Source: Candidatus Eiseniibacteriota bacterium (GTDB lineage: Bacteria > Eisenbacteria > RBG-16-71-46). From it: a stretch of 64,000 nt of DNA. The stretch spans positions 29,518 to 93,517 of the forward strand of contig JACOSV010000018.1 in the NCBI GenBank assembly GCA_016178725.1. Reading direction: 5' to 3'. The notes beneath the pieces are model-generated. The model made no database searches and was not told the DNA's origin. It saw nothing but the letters and a program-made list of their open reading frames with translations. Positions 10,380 through 24,715 of this stretch are shown here, piece by piece. A program made the translations under genes and the position numbers. How positions within the stretch are numbered: the first letter of the stretch is position 1; each line of letters opens with the position of its first letter.

Positions 10380-11120
10380 ATGAGCCGTTTCATCGTTCCG
10401 CTCGGATTCAGCCTCGCCGCGATCGTCTCGATCGCGATCTGGTTCTTCCTCCCGCAGCTCGGCCCGCTCGGTGAGCAGATGAACAAGGGCGGACCCCTGG
10501 TCGCCGGGCTCATCCTGCTCGCGATCCTCCAGACGTCCTTCATCATCGAGCGCGTGTGGAGTCTGCGGAAGGCGGCCGGACGCGGCTCGCTGCCCGACTT
10601 CCTCAACAACGTGCGCAAGGCGCTCCACCGCAACGACGTGCCGGCGGCGATCCAGCTGTGCGGCCAGCAGCGCGGCTCGGCGGCGAACGTGATCCGCGCC
10701 GGCCTCGAGCGCTACCAGCAGGTGCAGGCCGAGGGTGCGCCGAAGGAGAAGGTGGTCGCGGAAACGCAGGCGGCGATCCAGGAGGCGAACGGCCTCGAGG
10801 TGCCGCTGCTCGAGCGCAACCTGATCGCGCTCTCGACCATCGCCTCGATCGCGACCATGGTGGGACTGCTCGGAACGGTGATCGGCATGATCCGCTCGTT
10901 CTCGGCCCTGGGCCACACGGGCGCCGTGGACGCCTCGAAGCTCGCGGTCGGCATCTCCGAGGCGCTCATCAACACGGCGGGCGGCCTGTTCGTCGCCATC
11001 GGGGGCATCGTCTCGTACAACGTGTTCGTGACCCGCGTCGATAACTTCAACTACATGATGGACGAGGCCTCGTACGAGGCCGTCCAGCTGCTCACCGCGT
11101 CGGTGGGCGACCGCCGCTAG
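10380..11120 (+). CDS. MotA/TolQ/ExbB proton channel family protein
   Basis: LIALSTIASIATMVGLLGTVIGMIRSF...LAVGISEALINTAGGLFVAIGGIVSYN. Confidence 0.93.
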   Translation: MSRFIVPLGFSLAAIVSIAIWFFLPQLGPLGEQMNKGGPLVAGLILLAILQTSFIIERVWSLRKAAGRGSLPDFLNNVRKALHRNDVPAAIQLCGQQRGSAANVIRAGLERYQQVQAEGAPKEKVVAETQAAIQEANGLEVPLLERNLIALSTIASIATMVGLLGTVIGMIRSFSALGHTGAVDASKLAVGISEALINTAGGLFVAIGGIVSYNVFVTRVDNFNYMMDEASYEAVQLLTASVGDRR

Positions 11121-11132
11121 GGGAACGGAACG

Positions 11133-11621
11133 ATGCTCAAGAAGAAGCGCCGCATCGGCATCAGCATCGACATGACGCCGATGGTCGACGTCGCGTTCCT
11201 GCTCCTGATCTTCTTCATGTGCACGACGCAGTTCAAGCCGCCGGAAAAGGACAAGATCGTGCTGCCCGAGTCGAACTCCGAGGCGAAGTCGCCGGAGTCG
11301 GACATCATCACGATCGCGGTGACCGGTCCCAAGCCGGAGTACGCGAACCAGTCGCGCGTGCGCGTCGTGTACCGTCAGGGCGGCCAGGAAGTGACGCGCG
11401 AGCTGATGCCCGAGATGGTTCCGACCGATCTCGCCACCGTGCTCGCGAACGCCCGCGCGGCCAATCCCATGGCGCGCATGATCGTCAAGATGGACAAGGA
11501 TGCGACGTACGGGATCATGGCCGACATGATGAAGGCGCTGCAGGACGCCAAGGCGCCGCGCTTCAACGTCCAGACCGAGCTGGCCGGCAAGAAGGGCCTG
11601 TTCTCGGCCGCCGGAAAGTAG
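11133..11621 (+). CDS. ExbD/TolR family protein
   Basis: IDMTPMVDVAFLLLIFFMCTTQF with conserved TM Asp. Confidence 0.92.
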   Translation: MLKKKRRIGISIDMTPMVDVAFLLLIFFMCTTQFKPPEKDKIVLPESNSEAKSPESDIITIAVTGPKPEYANQSRVRVVYRQGGQEVTRELMPEMVPTDLATVLANARAANPMARMIVKMDKDATYGIMADMMKALQDAKAPRFNVQTELAGKKGLFSAAGK

Positions 11622-11636
11622 AGGAGGTGAGCGACC

Positions 11637-12134
11637 ATGGGTGCTGTTGACGCCCCACAACCACGATCCAGCGGTAAGAAGAAGGGCAAGGGCATCCATC
11701 GGCCCAAGCGCCGTGTCGGTGTGCGCATCGACATGACGCCGATGGTCGACGTCGCGTTCCTCCTGCTCATCTTCTTCATGGTGACCACGGTGTTCCGCAC
11801 GCCGCAGGCGCTCGAGATCAACCTTCCGCCCGACAAGGACGTGAAGATCGAGGTCGCGCAGTCCAAGGTGCTCACGGTGCGGGTGCTCCCGGACAACCGT
11901 GCCTACTGGCGGCGCGGCGAGGATCCCTGGGCCCGCGTCGACGTCGGCAGCTTGAGCGCGGTGTTCAAGGTCTTCCACGGCAACAAGGACATCGTCGTCC
12001 TGATCAAGATCGACCGCGACGCGAAGTTCAACAACATGGTGAGCATCATCGACGAGCTGGATCTCGCGGGTCTGACGCGGTTCTCGCTCGCGACGCTCGA
12101 TCCCAACGAGAAGAAGGAGGTCGAGGCGCTGTGA
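11637..12134 (+). CDS. ExbD/TolR family protein (second copy)
   Basis: RIDMTPMVDVAFLLLIFFMVTTVFRTPQALEINLP. Confidence 0.92.
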   Translation: MGAVDAPQPRSSGKKKGKGIHRPKRRVGVRIDMTPMVDVAFLLLIFFMVTTVFRTPQALEINLPPDKDVKIEVAQSKVLTVRVLPDNRAYWRRGEDPWARVDVGSLSAVFKVFHGNKDIVVLIKIDRDAKFNNMVSIIDELDLAGLTRFSLATLDPNEKKEVEAL

Positions 12135-12862
12135 GGTCGACGGCCGTGATGGACGAGCAGGAGAGTCTATTCAGCTTCATGCCCTACGGGGCGCCCGAGC
12201 TGAAGGAGGTGGCGCGGAAGTACATGTTCCGCGGCGTCCTCGTCGGCTGCGGAGCGTTCCTGGTCGTGTTCATTCTGTCGTTCGGGACCAACGTCTTCCT
12301 GAGCCACCGGCCGCACGAGACGAGCGTCATCGTCGTGCCGTATCGCGAGCTCGCCGCGCCGCCGCCGCTCACGCAGGACGCGCCGCCGCCGCAGGTGCAG
12401 GTCGCGGGGCCGGTGACGCCGCCTACGGTCGGCGTCGCGGTGCCGGTGCCGGACGCCGAGGCGCCGCCGGAGCAGACGATCGCCTCGCAGGAGGAGATCG
12501 CGCAGGTGACGCCGGGCGTTTCGTCGGGACAGGGCGAGCTGGTCGTCGCGCCGCCGACGGACGAGGAGCTGCCCAAGTTCGGCGAGTACGTCTACGTCGA
12601 GGAGCTTCCCGAGGCGATCACCAAGGTGCAACCCGAGTACCCCGAGATCGCGCGGTCGGCCAACGTCGACGGCACGGTGATGATCCAGGCGCTGGTCGGC
12701 AAGGACGGCAGGGTCAAGGACACGAAGGTGGTCAACTCCATCGCGATGCTCGACGCGTCCGCGGTGGCGGCGGTCAAGCAGTGGGTGTTCAAGCCGGCGC
12801 TATCGAACAACAAGCCCGTCGCGGTGTGGGTGGCCGTCCCGGTGCGCTTCTCGCTGCACTGA
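12131..12862 (+). CDS. TonB-family energy transducer
   Basis: N-terminal TM, Pro-rich linker, C-terminal PEYPEIARSANVDGTVMIQALVGKDGRVKDTKVVNSIAMLDASAVAAVKQWVFKPALSNNKPVAVWVAVPVRF. Confidence 0.92.
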   Translation: MRSTAVMDEQESLFSFMPYGAPELKEVARKYMFRGVLVGCGAFLVVFILSFGTNVFLSHRPHETSVIVVPYRELAAPPPLTQDAPPPQVQVAGPVTPPTVGVAVPVPDAEAPPEQTIASQEEIAQVTPGVSSGQGELVVAPPTDEELPKFGEYVYVEELPEAITKVQPEYPEIARSANVDGTVMIQALVGKDGRVKDTKVVNSIAMLDASAVAAVKQWVFKPALSNNKPVAVWVAVPVRFSLH

Positions 12863-12877
12863 TATCGCGCGTTTCGT

Positions 12878-12915
12878 AACGCCCCGCCCGGCGATCCGCG
12901 GCGGGGCGTTGCTTT
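12878..12915 (+). terminator. Intrinsic terminator after tonB
   Basis: 11-bp perfect stem aacgccccgcc/ggcggggcgtt (12878-12888 / 12900-12910) followed by gctttt. Confidence 0.7.
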
Positions 12916-12937
12916 TGCCGCGCCGGTCCCGGTGGCG

Positions 12938-12966
12938 TTGACCCCTTGCGGCGCGCCTCCGTATCT
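12938..12966 (+). promoter_or_regulatory. Sigma70-like promoter candidate (TTGACC-N17-GTATCT)
   Basis: TTGACC 12938-12943; 17-nt spacer; GTATCT 12961-12966, directly after the tonB terminator and upstream of 13029. Confidence 0.4.
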
Positions 12967-13028
12967 TGTCTCGTTCCCGACCGTGGTCTCCCGGGGTCCG
13001 GGCCGCCATCCCCATCAGGAGGACTTCC

Positions 13029-13805
13029 ATGGAGTCGCCCCCCAACACGCCCCTGACCGCGCCGGCGCCCGATGCCGGCGCCGCAGCGCCGAACCTCTCG
13101 CCGTTCCAGCGCGCGATCGCGATCTTCGCCCGTCCGACGGCCGCCTGGAGCGGCCTCGACACGCACGCGCAGTGGTGGTTCCCGCTGATCATCATGATCG
13201 TCTTTGCCGCGTGCTTCTCGACCGTGCTCCACGACCGCGCGCTCATGCCGATGTTGAGCGAGCAGTGGGAGCAGTCGGTGGCGGACGGCAAGATGACCGC
13301 GCAGCAGGTGGATAAGATGGAGCAGATGATGGGCGGTCCGACGGGCAAGGCCATCGCCGTCGTCCAGCAGGCCGTGGCGTGGCCGATCATCATGCTCATA
13401 TCGGCGCTGCTGATCTGGTTCGGCGCGGGATTCGTGCTCGGGACCAAGTTCCGCTACCGACTCGCGCTCGAGACCGTCGCATGGTCGTCACTCATCACGA
13501 TTCCGGGGCAGGTGCTCGCCGGGGCGCTCATGTGGAGCCGCGAAACGATGAAGGGCATCCACACCGGCTTCGGCATCCTGCTGCCCGACGATCCGTCGAA
13601 CAAGCTGCTGGTCGGCCTCGGCATCTTTCTCGACGCGATCGGCCCGCTCTCGCTCTGGTATCTGGCGGTGGTGATCATCGGCGCGGCGGCGCTGTCGGGG
13701 GCGAAGCGCTCGTCGGTCGCCTGGGTGATCGGCGGGATCTACATCGTGCTCATGCTCTTCTTCAGCGTGCTCGGCGGCATGTTCAGCCGGGGCGCAGGCA
13801 GTTGA
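13029..13805 (+). CDS. Yip1-like integral membrane protein
   Basis: Five or so hydrophobic segments; LSPFQRAIAIFARPTAAWSGLDTHAQWWFPLIIMIV, FRYRLALETVAWSSLITIPGQVL; RBS-like aggagg upstream. Confidence 0.65.
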   Translation: MESPPNTPLTAPAPDAGAAAPNLSPFQRAIAIFARPTAAWSGLDTHAQWWFPLIIMIVFAACFSTVLHDRALMPMLSEQWEQSVADGKMTAQQVDKMEQMMGGPTGKAIAVVQQAVAWPIIMLISALLIWFGAGFVLGTKFRYRLALETVAWSSLITIPGQVLAGALMWSRETMKGIHTGFGILLPDDPSNKLLVGLGIFLDAIGPLSLWYLAVVIIGAAALSGAKRSSVAWVIGGIYIVLMLFFSVLGGMFSRGAGS

Positions 13806-13898
13806 ACGCTTGCAACTTTCACGGATCGGTCGCGTAAGCAGGGCACGCCCCCGGGGATCCGCCCCGCGAGTGGCCAATCAACGTCTCGGAGATCGCGC

Positions 13899-15275
13899 AT
13901 GAGCACGAAGGCATTGTGGCGGGTCGGGGCCGTCCTGGCGCTGGCCGTGACGCTCGGGGCCCGCACCGCGGCGGCCGCACCGCTGACCGCGGACGGCGCG
14001 GTGAAGGTGGCGCTCCAGAAGAGCACCGAGATGCTCAACGCCGAGGCGGGCGTCATACAGGCGAAGGCGAGCCTGACCGGCGCGTACGGCGGTCTGCTTC
14101 CGACATTCTCGGTCGGCGCCGGTCGCAGTGACGGCCGCACCAACGGCTCGTTCGGCCAGTCCGCGGTGAGCTTCCTTCCCAACGGCGATCCTTTCCTCGC
14201 GACCGGTTCGCGCTTCAACAGCAGCGCCACGACGCTCTCCGGCAGCTGGAGCATCCTGAGCCTCGGCTCCTGGGCGCAGCGCTCGGCCGCGTCGCACGGC
14301 ATGCGCTCGGCGCAGTTCACCCGCCAGGCCACGCGGAACGACGTGGCGCTCGCCACGCGCCGCCAGTTCTACGGCGTGGTGCAGGCGATCAAGCTGGCCG
14401 AGGTGGCGACCGGAGCGCTCAAGCGTTCCCGTGACGACGAGCGGCGCGTGAACGCGATGTTCCAGGTGGGATCGGTGTCCAAGAGCGATCTCCTCAAGGC
14501 CCAGGTCGCCACGGCGCAGGCGGAGCTCGACTCGATCACCGCCGACCACGCGATCATCGACCAGCGCATCGCGCTCGCGGAGCAGATGGGCGTGATCGAG
14601 CCGGAGCTCGGCGCGGTCGACACGGTGCTGGTCGCGACGCCGGCGAGCTACGACGAGGCGGCGATCCTCTCCGAGGCCTCGCGCGGCCGGCCCGATCTCG
14701 TTGCGGCCGAGGGCTCGCTGCGCTCGGCTCGGGCGAGCGTGGCGGCGGCGCGGCTGGCGCGCCTGCCGTTCGTGAGCGCCACGGGCAGCGCCAGCTTCAA
14801 CTCGCGCCAGTTCTCGACCGTGAGCGGCACCGATCTCAAGCTCGGTCAGGCGCTGGCGCTCCAGCTGCCCGCGAGCGGCTCCAATAGCTCGTGGCGCACG
14901 ACCGTCTCGGTGAGCTGGGACCTGTTCGACCTCGCCGGCATCGACGCGCGCATCGGCTCGAGCCGCGCCGGAGAGATCCGCGCGCAGGCGGCGTACGACG
15001 CGCTCAAGCGCAACCTCGCGAGCGAGGTGCATCAGTCGCTGCTCGCGTACAACGAGGCGCTGGCGCAGAACAACGTGGCGCAGCGCGGACTCGAATCCGC
15101 GACCGAGAACCTCAAGCTGACGCAGGAGAAATACAACGTCGGATCCGCCACGATCCTCGAGTTGATCGACGCGCAGGTGCAGCTGCAGACCGCGCAGAGC
15201 AACGTCGTCAAGGCACTGGCCGCCATCCGCGTCGCCGAGGCGCAGGTCAATCGCGTCCGCGGCCACGGTGAGTAG
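13899..15275 (+). CDS. TolC-family outer membrane efflux protein
   Basis: Coiled-coil repeats; ENLKLTQEKYNVGSATILELIDAQVQLQTAQSNVVKALAAIRVAEAQVNR. Confidence 0.9.
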   Translation: MSTKALWRVGAVLALAVTLGARTAAAAPLTADGAVKVALQKSTEMLNAEAGVIQAKASLTGAYGGLLPTFSVGAGRSDGRTNGSFGQSAVSFLPNGDPFLATGSRFNSSATTLSGSWSILSLGSWAQRSAASHGMRSAQFTRQATRNDVALATRRQFYGVVQAIKLAEVATGALKRSRDDERRVNAMFQVGSVSKSDLLKAQVATAQAELDSITADHAIIDQRIALAEQMGVIEPELGAVDTVLVATPASYDEAAILSEASRGRPDLVAAEGSLRSARASVAAARLARLPFVSATGSASFNSRQFSTVSGTDLKLGQALALQLPASGSNSSWRTTVSVSWDLFDLAGIDARIGSSRAGEIRAQAAYDALKRNLASEVHQSLLAYNEALAQNNVAQRGLESATENLKLTQEKYNVGSATILELIDAQVQLQTAQSNVVKALAAIRVAEAQVNRVRGHGE

Positions 15276-15299
15276 GCGGATGGAAGGAGCGCGTATCCG

Positions 15300-16583
15300 A
15301 TGAAGAAGAAATGGCTGTGGATCGCCCTTGCGGGCGTGCTGGTGATCGTGCTCGTGGTCGCGAACATCGCCCGGACCTCGGGCGGCAAGGTGGAAGGCGT
15401 CCAGCTCGCCCGGCTGCGCGTCGAGGACGTGACGTCGCGGGTCAAGGCGCCGGGCAAGATCGAGCCGAAGACGCAGGTCAAGATCAGCGCCGACGTGCCG
15501 GGCAAGATCATCCGGCTCGCCGTGGCCGAGGGCGACCGCGTGCGCACCGGGCAGCTGCTGCTGCAGCTCGACGACACGCAGTACCGTGCGATCTTCAATC
15601 AGTCGAAGGCGAACCTGGCCGCGGCGCAGGCCCGGCTCAAGGATGCGCGCGCGACCCTCAAGGTGGACGAGGACAACTACGTCCGCCAGCGGTCGCTGTT
15701 CGAGCAGAAGCTGCTCTCGCAGGCGGAGTGGGACCGCGCCGCGGCGACCATCGAAACCGCGCGATCCGCGGCGGCCTCGGCCCAGGAAGACGTCACACGC
15801 AGCGAGGCGATGCTGGCCGCATCCAACGACAACCTCAACAAGACGCACTTCGTCGCCCCGTTCGACGGCGTAGTCAGCGCGCTCGACGTCGAGCAGGGTG
15901 AGATCGTGATGACCGGCACCATGAACAATCCGGGCACGCAGATCATGGTGGTCTCCGACCTCTCGCGCATGCAGGTCCGCGCCGACGTCGACGAGGCGGA
16001 CGTGGTGGACATCCGTATCGGCCAGAAGGCCAGGATCAAGGTGGATGCGCTGCCCGACACTCTGTTCGACGGCACGGTGACCGAGATCGGCAACACGGCG
16101 AAGCGGACGATCACCGCCGGCAGCGAAGGGCAGACGAATTTCGAGGTCCACGTCGTGTTCGACCACACGGTGCCGGCGGTGCGGCCGGGGATGACCGCCG
16201 ACGTGGAGGTGCAGACGGGCACGCACGCCAAGGCCAAGGCCGTGCCGATCCAGGCGGTCGTCGTGCGCACCGAGCGCGAGCTGCAGAAGGCGATGCGCAA
16301 GACCGCGGGGCGCAGCAAGCCCAGGCCCGGCGATGCCGCCGCGGACGAGGACACGGTGGGCAAGAAGGACAAGGAGGTCACCGGCGTCTTCGTCGAGAAG
16401 AACGGCGTCGTGACGTTCGTGCCGGTCAAGGCCGGGATCGCCAGCGAATCGATGATCGAGGTGACCGGCGACGTGAAGGAAGGCGACATGGTGGTGTCCG
16501 GGCCGTACAAGGCGCTGCGCGAGCTCAAGCCCGGCGCCAAGGTCAAGCGCGAGGAAGCGGCCGGCGTTCGGAAGAAGGGCTGA
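15300..16583 (+). CDS. MacA/HlyD-type periplasmic adaptor (membrane fusion) protein
   Basis: N-terminal TM; VKISADVPGKIIRLAVAEGDRVRTGQLLLQLDDTQYRA; VAPFDGVVSALDVEQGEIV. Confidence 0.9.
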   Translation: MKKKWLWIALAGVLVIVLVVANIARTSGGKVEGVQLARLRVEDVTSRVKAPGKIEPKTQVKISADVPGKIIRLAVAEGDRVRTGQLLLQLDDTQYRAIFNQSKANLAAAQARLKDARATLKVDEDNYVRQRSLFEQKLLSQAEWDRAAATIETARSAAASAQEDVTRSEAMLAASNDNLNKTHFVAPFDGVVSALDVEQGEIVMTGTMNNPGTQIMVVSDLSRMQVRADVDEADVVDIRIGQKARIKVDALPDTLFDGTVTEIGNTAKRTITAGSEGQTNFEVHVVFDHTVPAVRPGMTADVEVQTGTHAKAKAVPIQAVVVRTERELQKAMRKTAGRSKPRPGDAAADEDTVGKKDKEVTGVFVEKNGVVTFVPVKAGIASESMIEVTGDVKEGDMVVSGPYKALRELKPGAKVKREEAAGVRKKG

Positions 16584-16586
16584 TCG

Positions 16587-17291
16587 ATGCTCATCAGCAT
16601 CCGCGACCTGCACCGCGTCTACGAGGTCGGCACCGAGAAGGTCCACGCACTGAACGGCGTCTCGCTCGACATCGCGCAGAACGAATACGTCGCGATCATG
16701 GGCCCGTCGGGCTCGGGCAAGTCGACGCTCATGAACATCATCGGCTGCCTCGATACGCCCTCGAGCGGCTCGTACCGGCTCAAGGACCACGAGATCGGCT
16801 CGATGTCCGACGACGAGCTGGCGCGCATCCGGAACATGGAGATCGGCTTCGTGTTCCAGACCTTCAACCTCCTCGCGCGCGCCGACGCCCTGCACAACGT
16901 CGAGCTGCCGCTGGTCTACGCCGGCGTCAAGCACGAGGAGCGGCGCAAGCGGGCGCGTGAAGCGATCGATCTCGTGGGCCTCTCCGACCGCATGAAGCAC
17001 AAGCCGAACGAGCTCTCCGGCGGGCAGCGGCAGCGCGTCGCGATCGCGCGCGCGCTGGTGAACAAGCCGAGCATCATCCTCGCCGACGAACCGACCGGAA
17101 ACCTCGACACCGCGACCGGCGAGGAGATCATGGCGGCGTTCAAGAACATCTGGCAGCAGGGCAACACCGTGATCCTGGTCACGCACGAGCCCGACATCGC
17201 CGGGCATGCCAACCGCGTCGTCCGCATGCGCGACGGCAAGATCGAGAGCGACGTGCAGCAGACGGCCTCCGTGATGGGAGCGAGGCGATGA
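16587..17291 (+). CDS. ABC transporter ATP-binding protein (MacB/LolD type)
   Basis: Walker [36 protein letters not shown]. Confidence 0.95.
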   Translation: MLISIRDLHRVYEVGTEKVHALNGVSLDIAQNEYVAIMGPSGSGKSTLMNIIGCLDTPSSGSYRLKDHEIGSMSDDELARIRNMEIGFVFQTFNLLARADALHNVELPLVYAGVKHEERRKRAREAIDLVGLSDRMKHKPNELSGGQRQRVAIARALVNKPSIILADEPTGNLDTATGEEIMAAFKNIWQQGNTVILVTHEPDIAGHANRVVRMRDGKIESDVQQTASVMGARR

Positions 17292-18505
17292 ACCTGCGCG
17301 AGAGCTCGGGCATCGCGCTCGCCGCGCTGCGCGCGAACAAGATGCGCTCGTTCCTGACGTTGCTCGGCACCATCATCGGCGTGATGTCGGTGATCGCGGT
17401 GCTCTCGTTCGTCGAGGGACTCAACCGCTTCGTCTCGGAGAAGCTGCTCAACGCCGGCGCCAACGTCTTCTACGTCGACCCGTACGGCCTCGTCACCAGC
17501 CAGGAGGCGTGGGAGAAGGTCAAGGACAACCCGGTCATCACGCTCGACGACGCCGACGCGCTGCACGGCTCGGTGCCCCATGCCTCGATCATCATCGCCC
17601 AGTCGGGAACGAACGGCTCGGCGCACTACCGGGGCAAGGAGGTCAAGAACGTCTCGATCAAGGGCAGCGGCCCGGGCTACGAGATCATCGACGACCTGAC
17701 CATCGCCGAGGGGCGGCAGCTCACCGAGCTCGACGACCAGCGACGTCGCATGGTGTGCGTGATCGGCTCCGATGTCGTGGACGAGCTGTTCCCCAACGCG
17801 GACCCGGTCGGCAAGGAGATCCGCCTCGGCTCCGAGAGCTACGAAGTCGTGGGCGTCATCGCGTCGAAGGGCAAGCTGTTCGGCCAGAGCCAGGACCGCT
17901 TCGCGACGATTCCGATCCGCACGTTCCAGAAGTTCAAGCAAAAGCGCGGCAACTTCGGCATCGCGGTCAAGACCATCGACCAGGCATCGATGCCGGTGGC
18001 CGAGCAGGAGGTGCGCAACCGCCTGCGCGGGCTGCGCCATCTGCGCCCCGGTCAACCGGACAACTTCGGCATCACCACCTCCGAGAACGTGATGGAGCTC
18101 TACCAGAACCTGACCGGGGGGATCTTCGTGGTCACGGTCGGCGTCGCCGCGATCTCGCTCCTGGTCGGCGGCATCGTGATCATGAACATCATGCTGGTTT
18201 CGGTGACCGAGCGGACGCGCGAGATCGGCATCCGCAAGGCCATGGGGGCGAAGCGCCGCGACATCCTGACGCAGTTCCTGGTCGAGGCGACGACGCTCTC
18301 GATGACCGGCGGACTCATCGGCGTCCTGAGCGGGATCGGCATCGCCATGCTCGTCGGTGCGGTATCGCCGCTCCCGGCCGCGGTGAGTTGGCCGGCGGTC
18401 GCGATGGGGATCACCATGTCCGGGTTGATCGGCATCTTCTTCGGTTCATTCCCGGCGTGGCGGGCTTCGCGCCTCGATCCGATCGACGCGCTCCGCTACG
18501 AATAG
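17288..18505 (+). CDS. ABC transporter permease, MacB/FtsX family
   Basis: N-terminal [21 protein letters not shown]-terminal [36 protein letters not shown]. Confidence 0.93.
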   Translation: MNLRESSGIALAALRANKMRSFLTLLGTIIGVMSVIAVLSFVEGLNRFVSEKLLNAGANVFYVDPYGLVTSQEAWEKVKDNPVITLDDADALHGSVPHASIIIAQSGTNGSAHYRGKEVKNVSIKGSGPGYEIIDDLTIAEGRQLTELDDQRRRMVCVIGSDVVDELFPNADPVGKEIRLGSESYEVVGVIASKGKLFGQSQDRFATIPIRTFQKFKQKRGNFGIAVKTIDQASMPVAEQEVRNRLRGLRHLRPGQPDNFGITTSENVMELYQNLTGGIFVVTVGVAAISLLVGGIVIMNIMLVSVTERTREIGIRKAMGAKRRDILTQFLVEATTLSMTGGLIGVLSGIGIAMLVGAVSPLPAAVSWPAVAMGITMSGLIGIFFGSFPAWRASRLDPIDALRYE

Positions 18506-18508
18506 CCG

Positions 18509-19774
<1,266 letters not shown>

Positions 19775-19799
19775 CGGCGCGAACGGCACATCCGGTTTT

Positions 19800-20594
19800 C
19801 TACGGAAGATTCGGCTCGTTCGGGAACGCCTCGCGTGCGAGGCGAATGAACGGTCCCGCTCTTGGGCCGATCCACCCGGCCTGATGGACCCCTCCCGAGA
19901 TCCCAATGTTGAACTCACCGCAGCCAAAGCAAAGGAACATATCCATCGAGTGGCCTTCTCGCTCGAAGCGGACCATCACCCCGGGCTCGTACTCGCACAT
20001 GTGCCGGTCACCCTGCAGCACGGGAATGTAGAGCGAGGAGTCCTCGAGGGCTTCGAATAGTTCGCGCAAGGAGGAGTCGGACGGAGTTGGGCCTTCTGCG
20101 ATCACCGGCACGGGTCCCGAGAATGAGCGCGTCGACCAATCGCGCCAATTGATCCGTAGCACTCGGATCCGCTCGGCCTGATGCATGCATACGGCCAACG
20201 TCGAATCGATCGTCGGGTGCCAGCGCCCTTGAGCGACCAAGCTATCTCGCAGGTACAGGAAGCGTGGGTAGGGACCCCCCGTGAAGCAGTAATGCTTTGT
20301 GACCGTTCCCTTTTCCGGGAAAACCATGGTGTCGAGGATCACCTCGCGCCCCACGCACTGGACGCGAACAACCCAGCGACCGGCCGGAACCGACGCGATT
20401 CGAAATCGACCTGAAGCGTCGGTCATACCCCCGTAACGCCCCACCATGACGTTTGCGAAGCTCACGGGCACGGAGCGGCCAGCGACGCAGTCCGAAACTT
20501 CTCCTTCGAACCATGCGACGGGACCGCTGGGGGCGAACATGAGCGGGACGAAGAGCAGACTTGATAAGCCCCATTTGACGGACATGTCGCCCAT
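19800..20594 (-). CDS. Exported protein with carboxypeptidase-regulatory-like beta domain
   Basis: Signal-like N-terminus; EGEVSDCVAGRSVPVSFANVMVGRYGGMTDASGRFRIASVPAGRWVVRVQCVGRE. Confidence 0.55.
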   Translation of the reverse strand: MGDMSVKWGLSSLLFVPLMFAPSGPVAWFEGEVSDCVAGRSVPVSFANVMVGRYGGMTDASGRFRIASVPAGRWVVRVQCVGREVILDTMVFPEKGTVTKHYCFTGGPYPRFLYLRDSLVAQGRWHPTIDSTLAVCMHQAERIRVLRINWRDWSTRSFSGPVPVIAEGPTPSDSSLRELFEALEDSSLYIPVLQGDRHMCEYEPGVMVRFEREGHSMDMFLCFGCGEFNIGISGGVHQAGWIGPRAGPFIRLAREAFPNEPNLP

Positions 20595-20641
20595 GCTAGC
20601 AGCGCTTTCGGTCTTGCCGCCCCTGCTATGATCCGGCGCTC

Positions 20642-23592
<2,951 letters not shown>

Positions 23593-23596
<4 letters not shown>

Positions 23597-24702
23597 ACCC
23601 CCCGACCCCCGCCACCGCCGAGAAGCCCGCGGCGCCCGCGGTGAAGCGCGCGGCCACGATGAAGGCGATCGTCAAGACCCGGCCCGGTCCGGGCGCCGAG
23701 GTGCGCGAGGTGCCGGTGCCGACGTGCGGCCCGCGCGAGCTGCTGCTGCGCGTGCGCCGCGCCGGCGTGTGCGGCACCGATCTTCATATCGTCGAATGGG
23801 ACCGCTGGTCACAGGGACGTCTCAAGCCCCCCGTGACGCTCGGGCACGAGTTCGTCGGCGATGTGATCGAGCGCGGTGGCCAGGTCACGGAGTTCGACGT
23901 CGGCGACCGCGTGTCGTGCGAGAGCCACATCGTCTGCCAGCACTGTATCGCCTGCCGCACGGGCAACGCCCACGTCTGCGAGAACACGCGCATCCTCGGC
24001 GTGGACGTGAACGGCGGCTTCGCCGAGTTCGTCGCGGTGCCGGCGGTCAACGCGTGGCGCGCGCCGGCGAACATTCCGATCGAGGTCGCGGCGGTGATGG
24101 AACCGCTCGGGAACGCCGTGCACACCGCGTTCGCCGGGCCGCTCTCGGGCTGCAACGTGGCCGTCACCGGCTGCGGACCGATCGGCCTCTTCGCGATCGG
24201 CGTCGCACGCGCCGCCGGCGCCGCGCGCGTGTTCGCCAGCGACGTTTCGCCCTACCGCCTGGAGCTGGCGCGGACGATGAACGCCGACACGGTGATCGAC
24301 GTGAGCCGCGAGAACTTCGTCGAGCGCGTGAAACAGCTCACCAACGGCCTCGGCCTCGACGGCGTGCTCGAGATGTCGGGGAACCCGCAAGCGGTGCGGG
24401 ACGGGCTGGCCGCGCTGCGCAACGGCGGCCGGCTCTCGCTGCTCGGCCTGCCCAAGGAGTCGTTCGAGCTCGACTGGAACCGGCTCGTCATCTTCAAGGG
24501 CGTCACGATCCACGGCATCATCGGCCGGCGCATGTACGAGACCTGGTACCAGATGGACAACCTTCTCGGCTCGGGCCGGCTCGACATCCGCCCGGCGATC
24601 ACGCACGTCATGCCGATGGAGGCGTTCGACGATGCGATCGACCTGCTGCGCTCCGGCAAGGCCGGGAAGGTCGTGCTCGTGCCCTGGGGCGAGAGCGCGT
24701 GA
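23593..24702 (+). CDS. tdh: L-threonine 3-dehydrogenase
   Basis: Zn-MDR fold: GVCGTDLHIVEWDRWSQ, GHEFVGDVIERGG, GIIGRRMYETWYQM; adjacency to kbl. Confidence 0.92.
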
Positions 24703-24715
24703 GGGGAGACGGGCC

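Noticed and set aside
9570-11978. 802-aa minus-strand ORF
   Set aside because: Antisense to STAS/ExbB/ExbD genes; composition-biased translation with no recognisable fold.
13878-17207. 1109-aa minus-strand ORF opposite TolC/MacA/MacB
   Set aside because: Antisense to three strongly supported genes; His/Arg/Asp/Leu-rich low-complexity translation typical of shadow ORFs in very GC-rich DNA.
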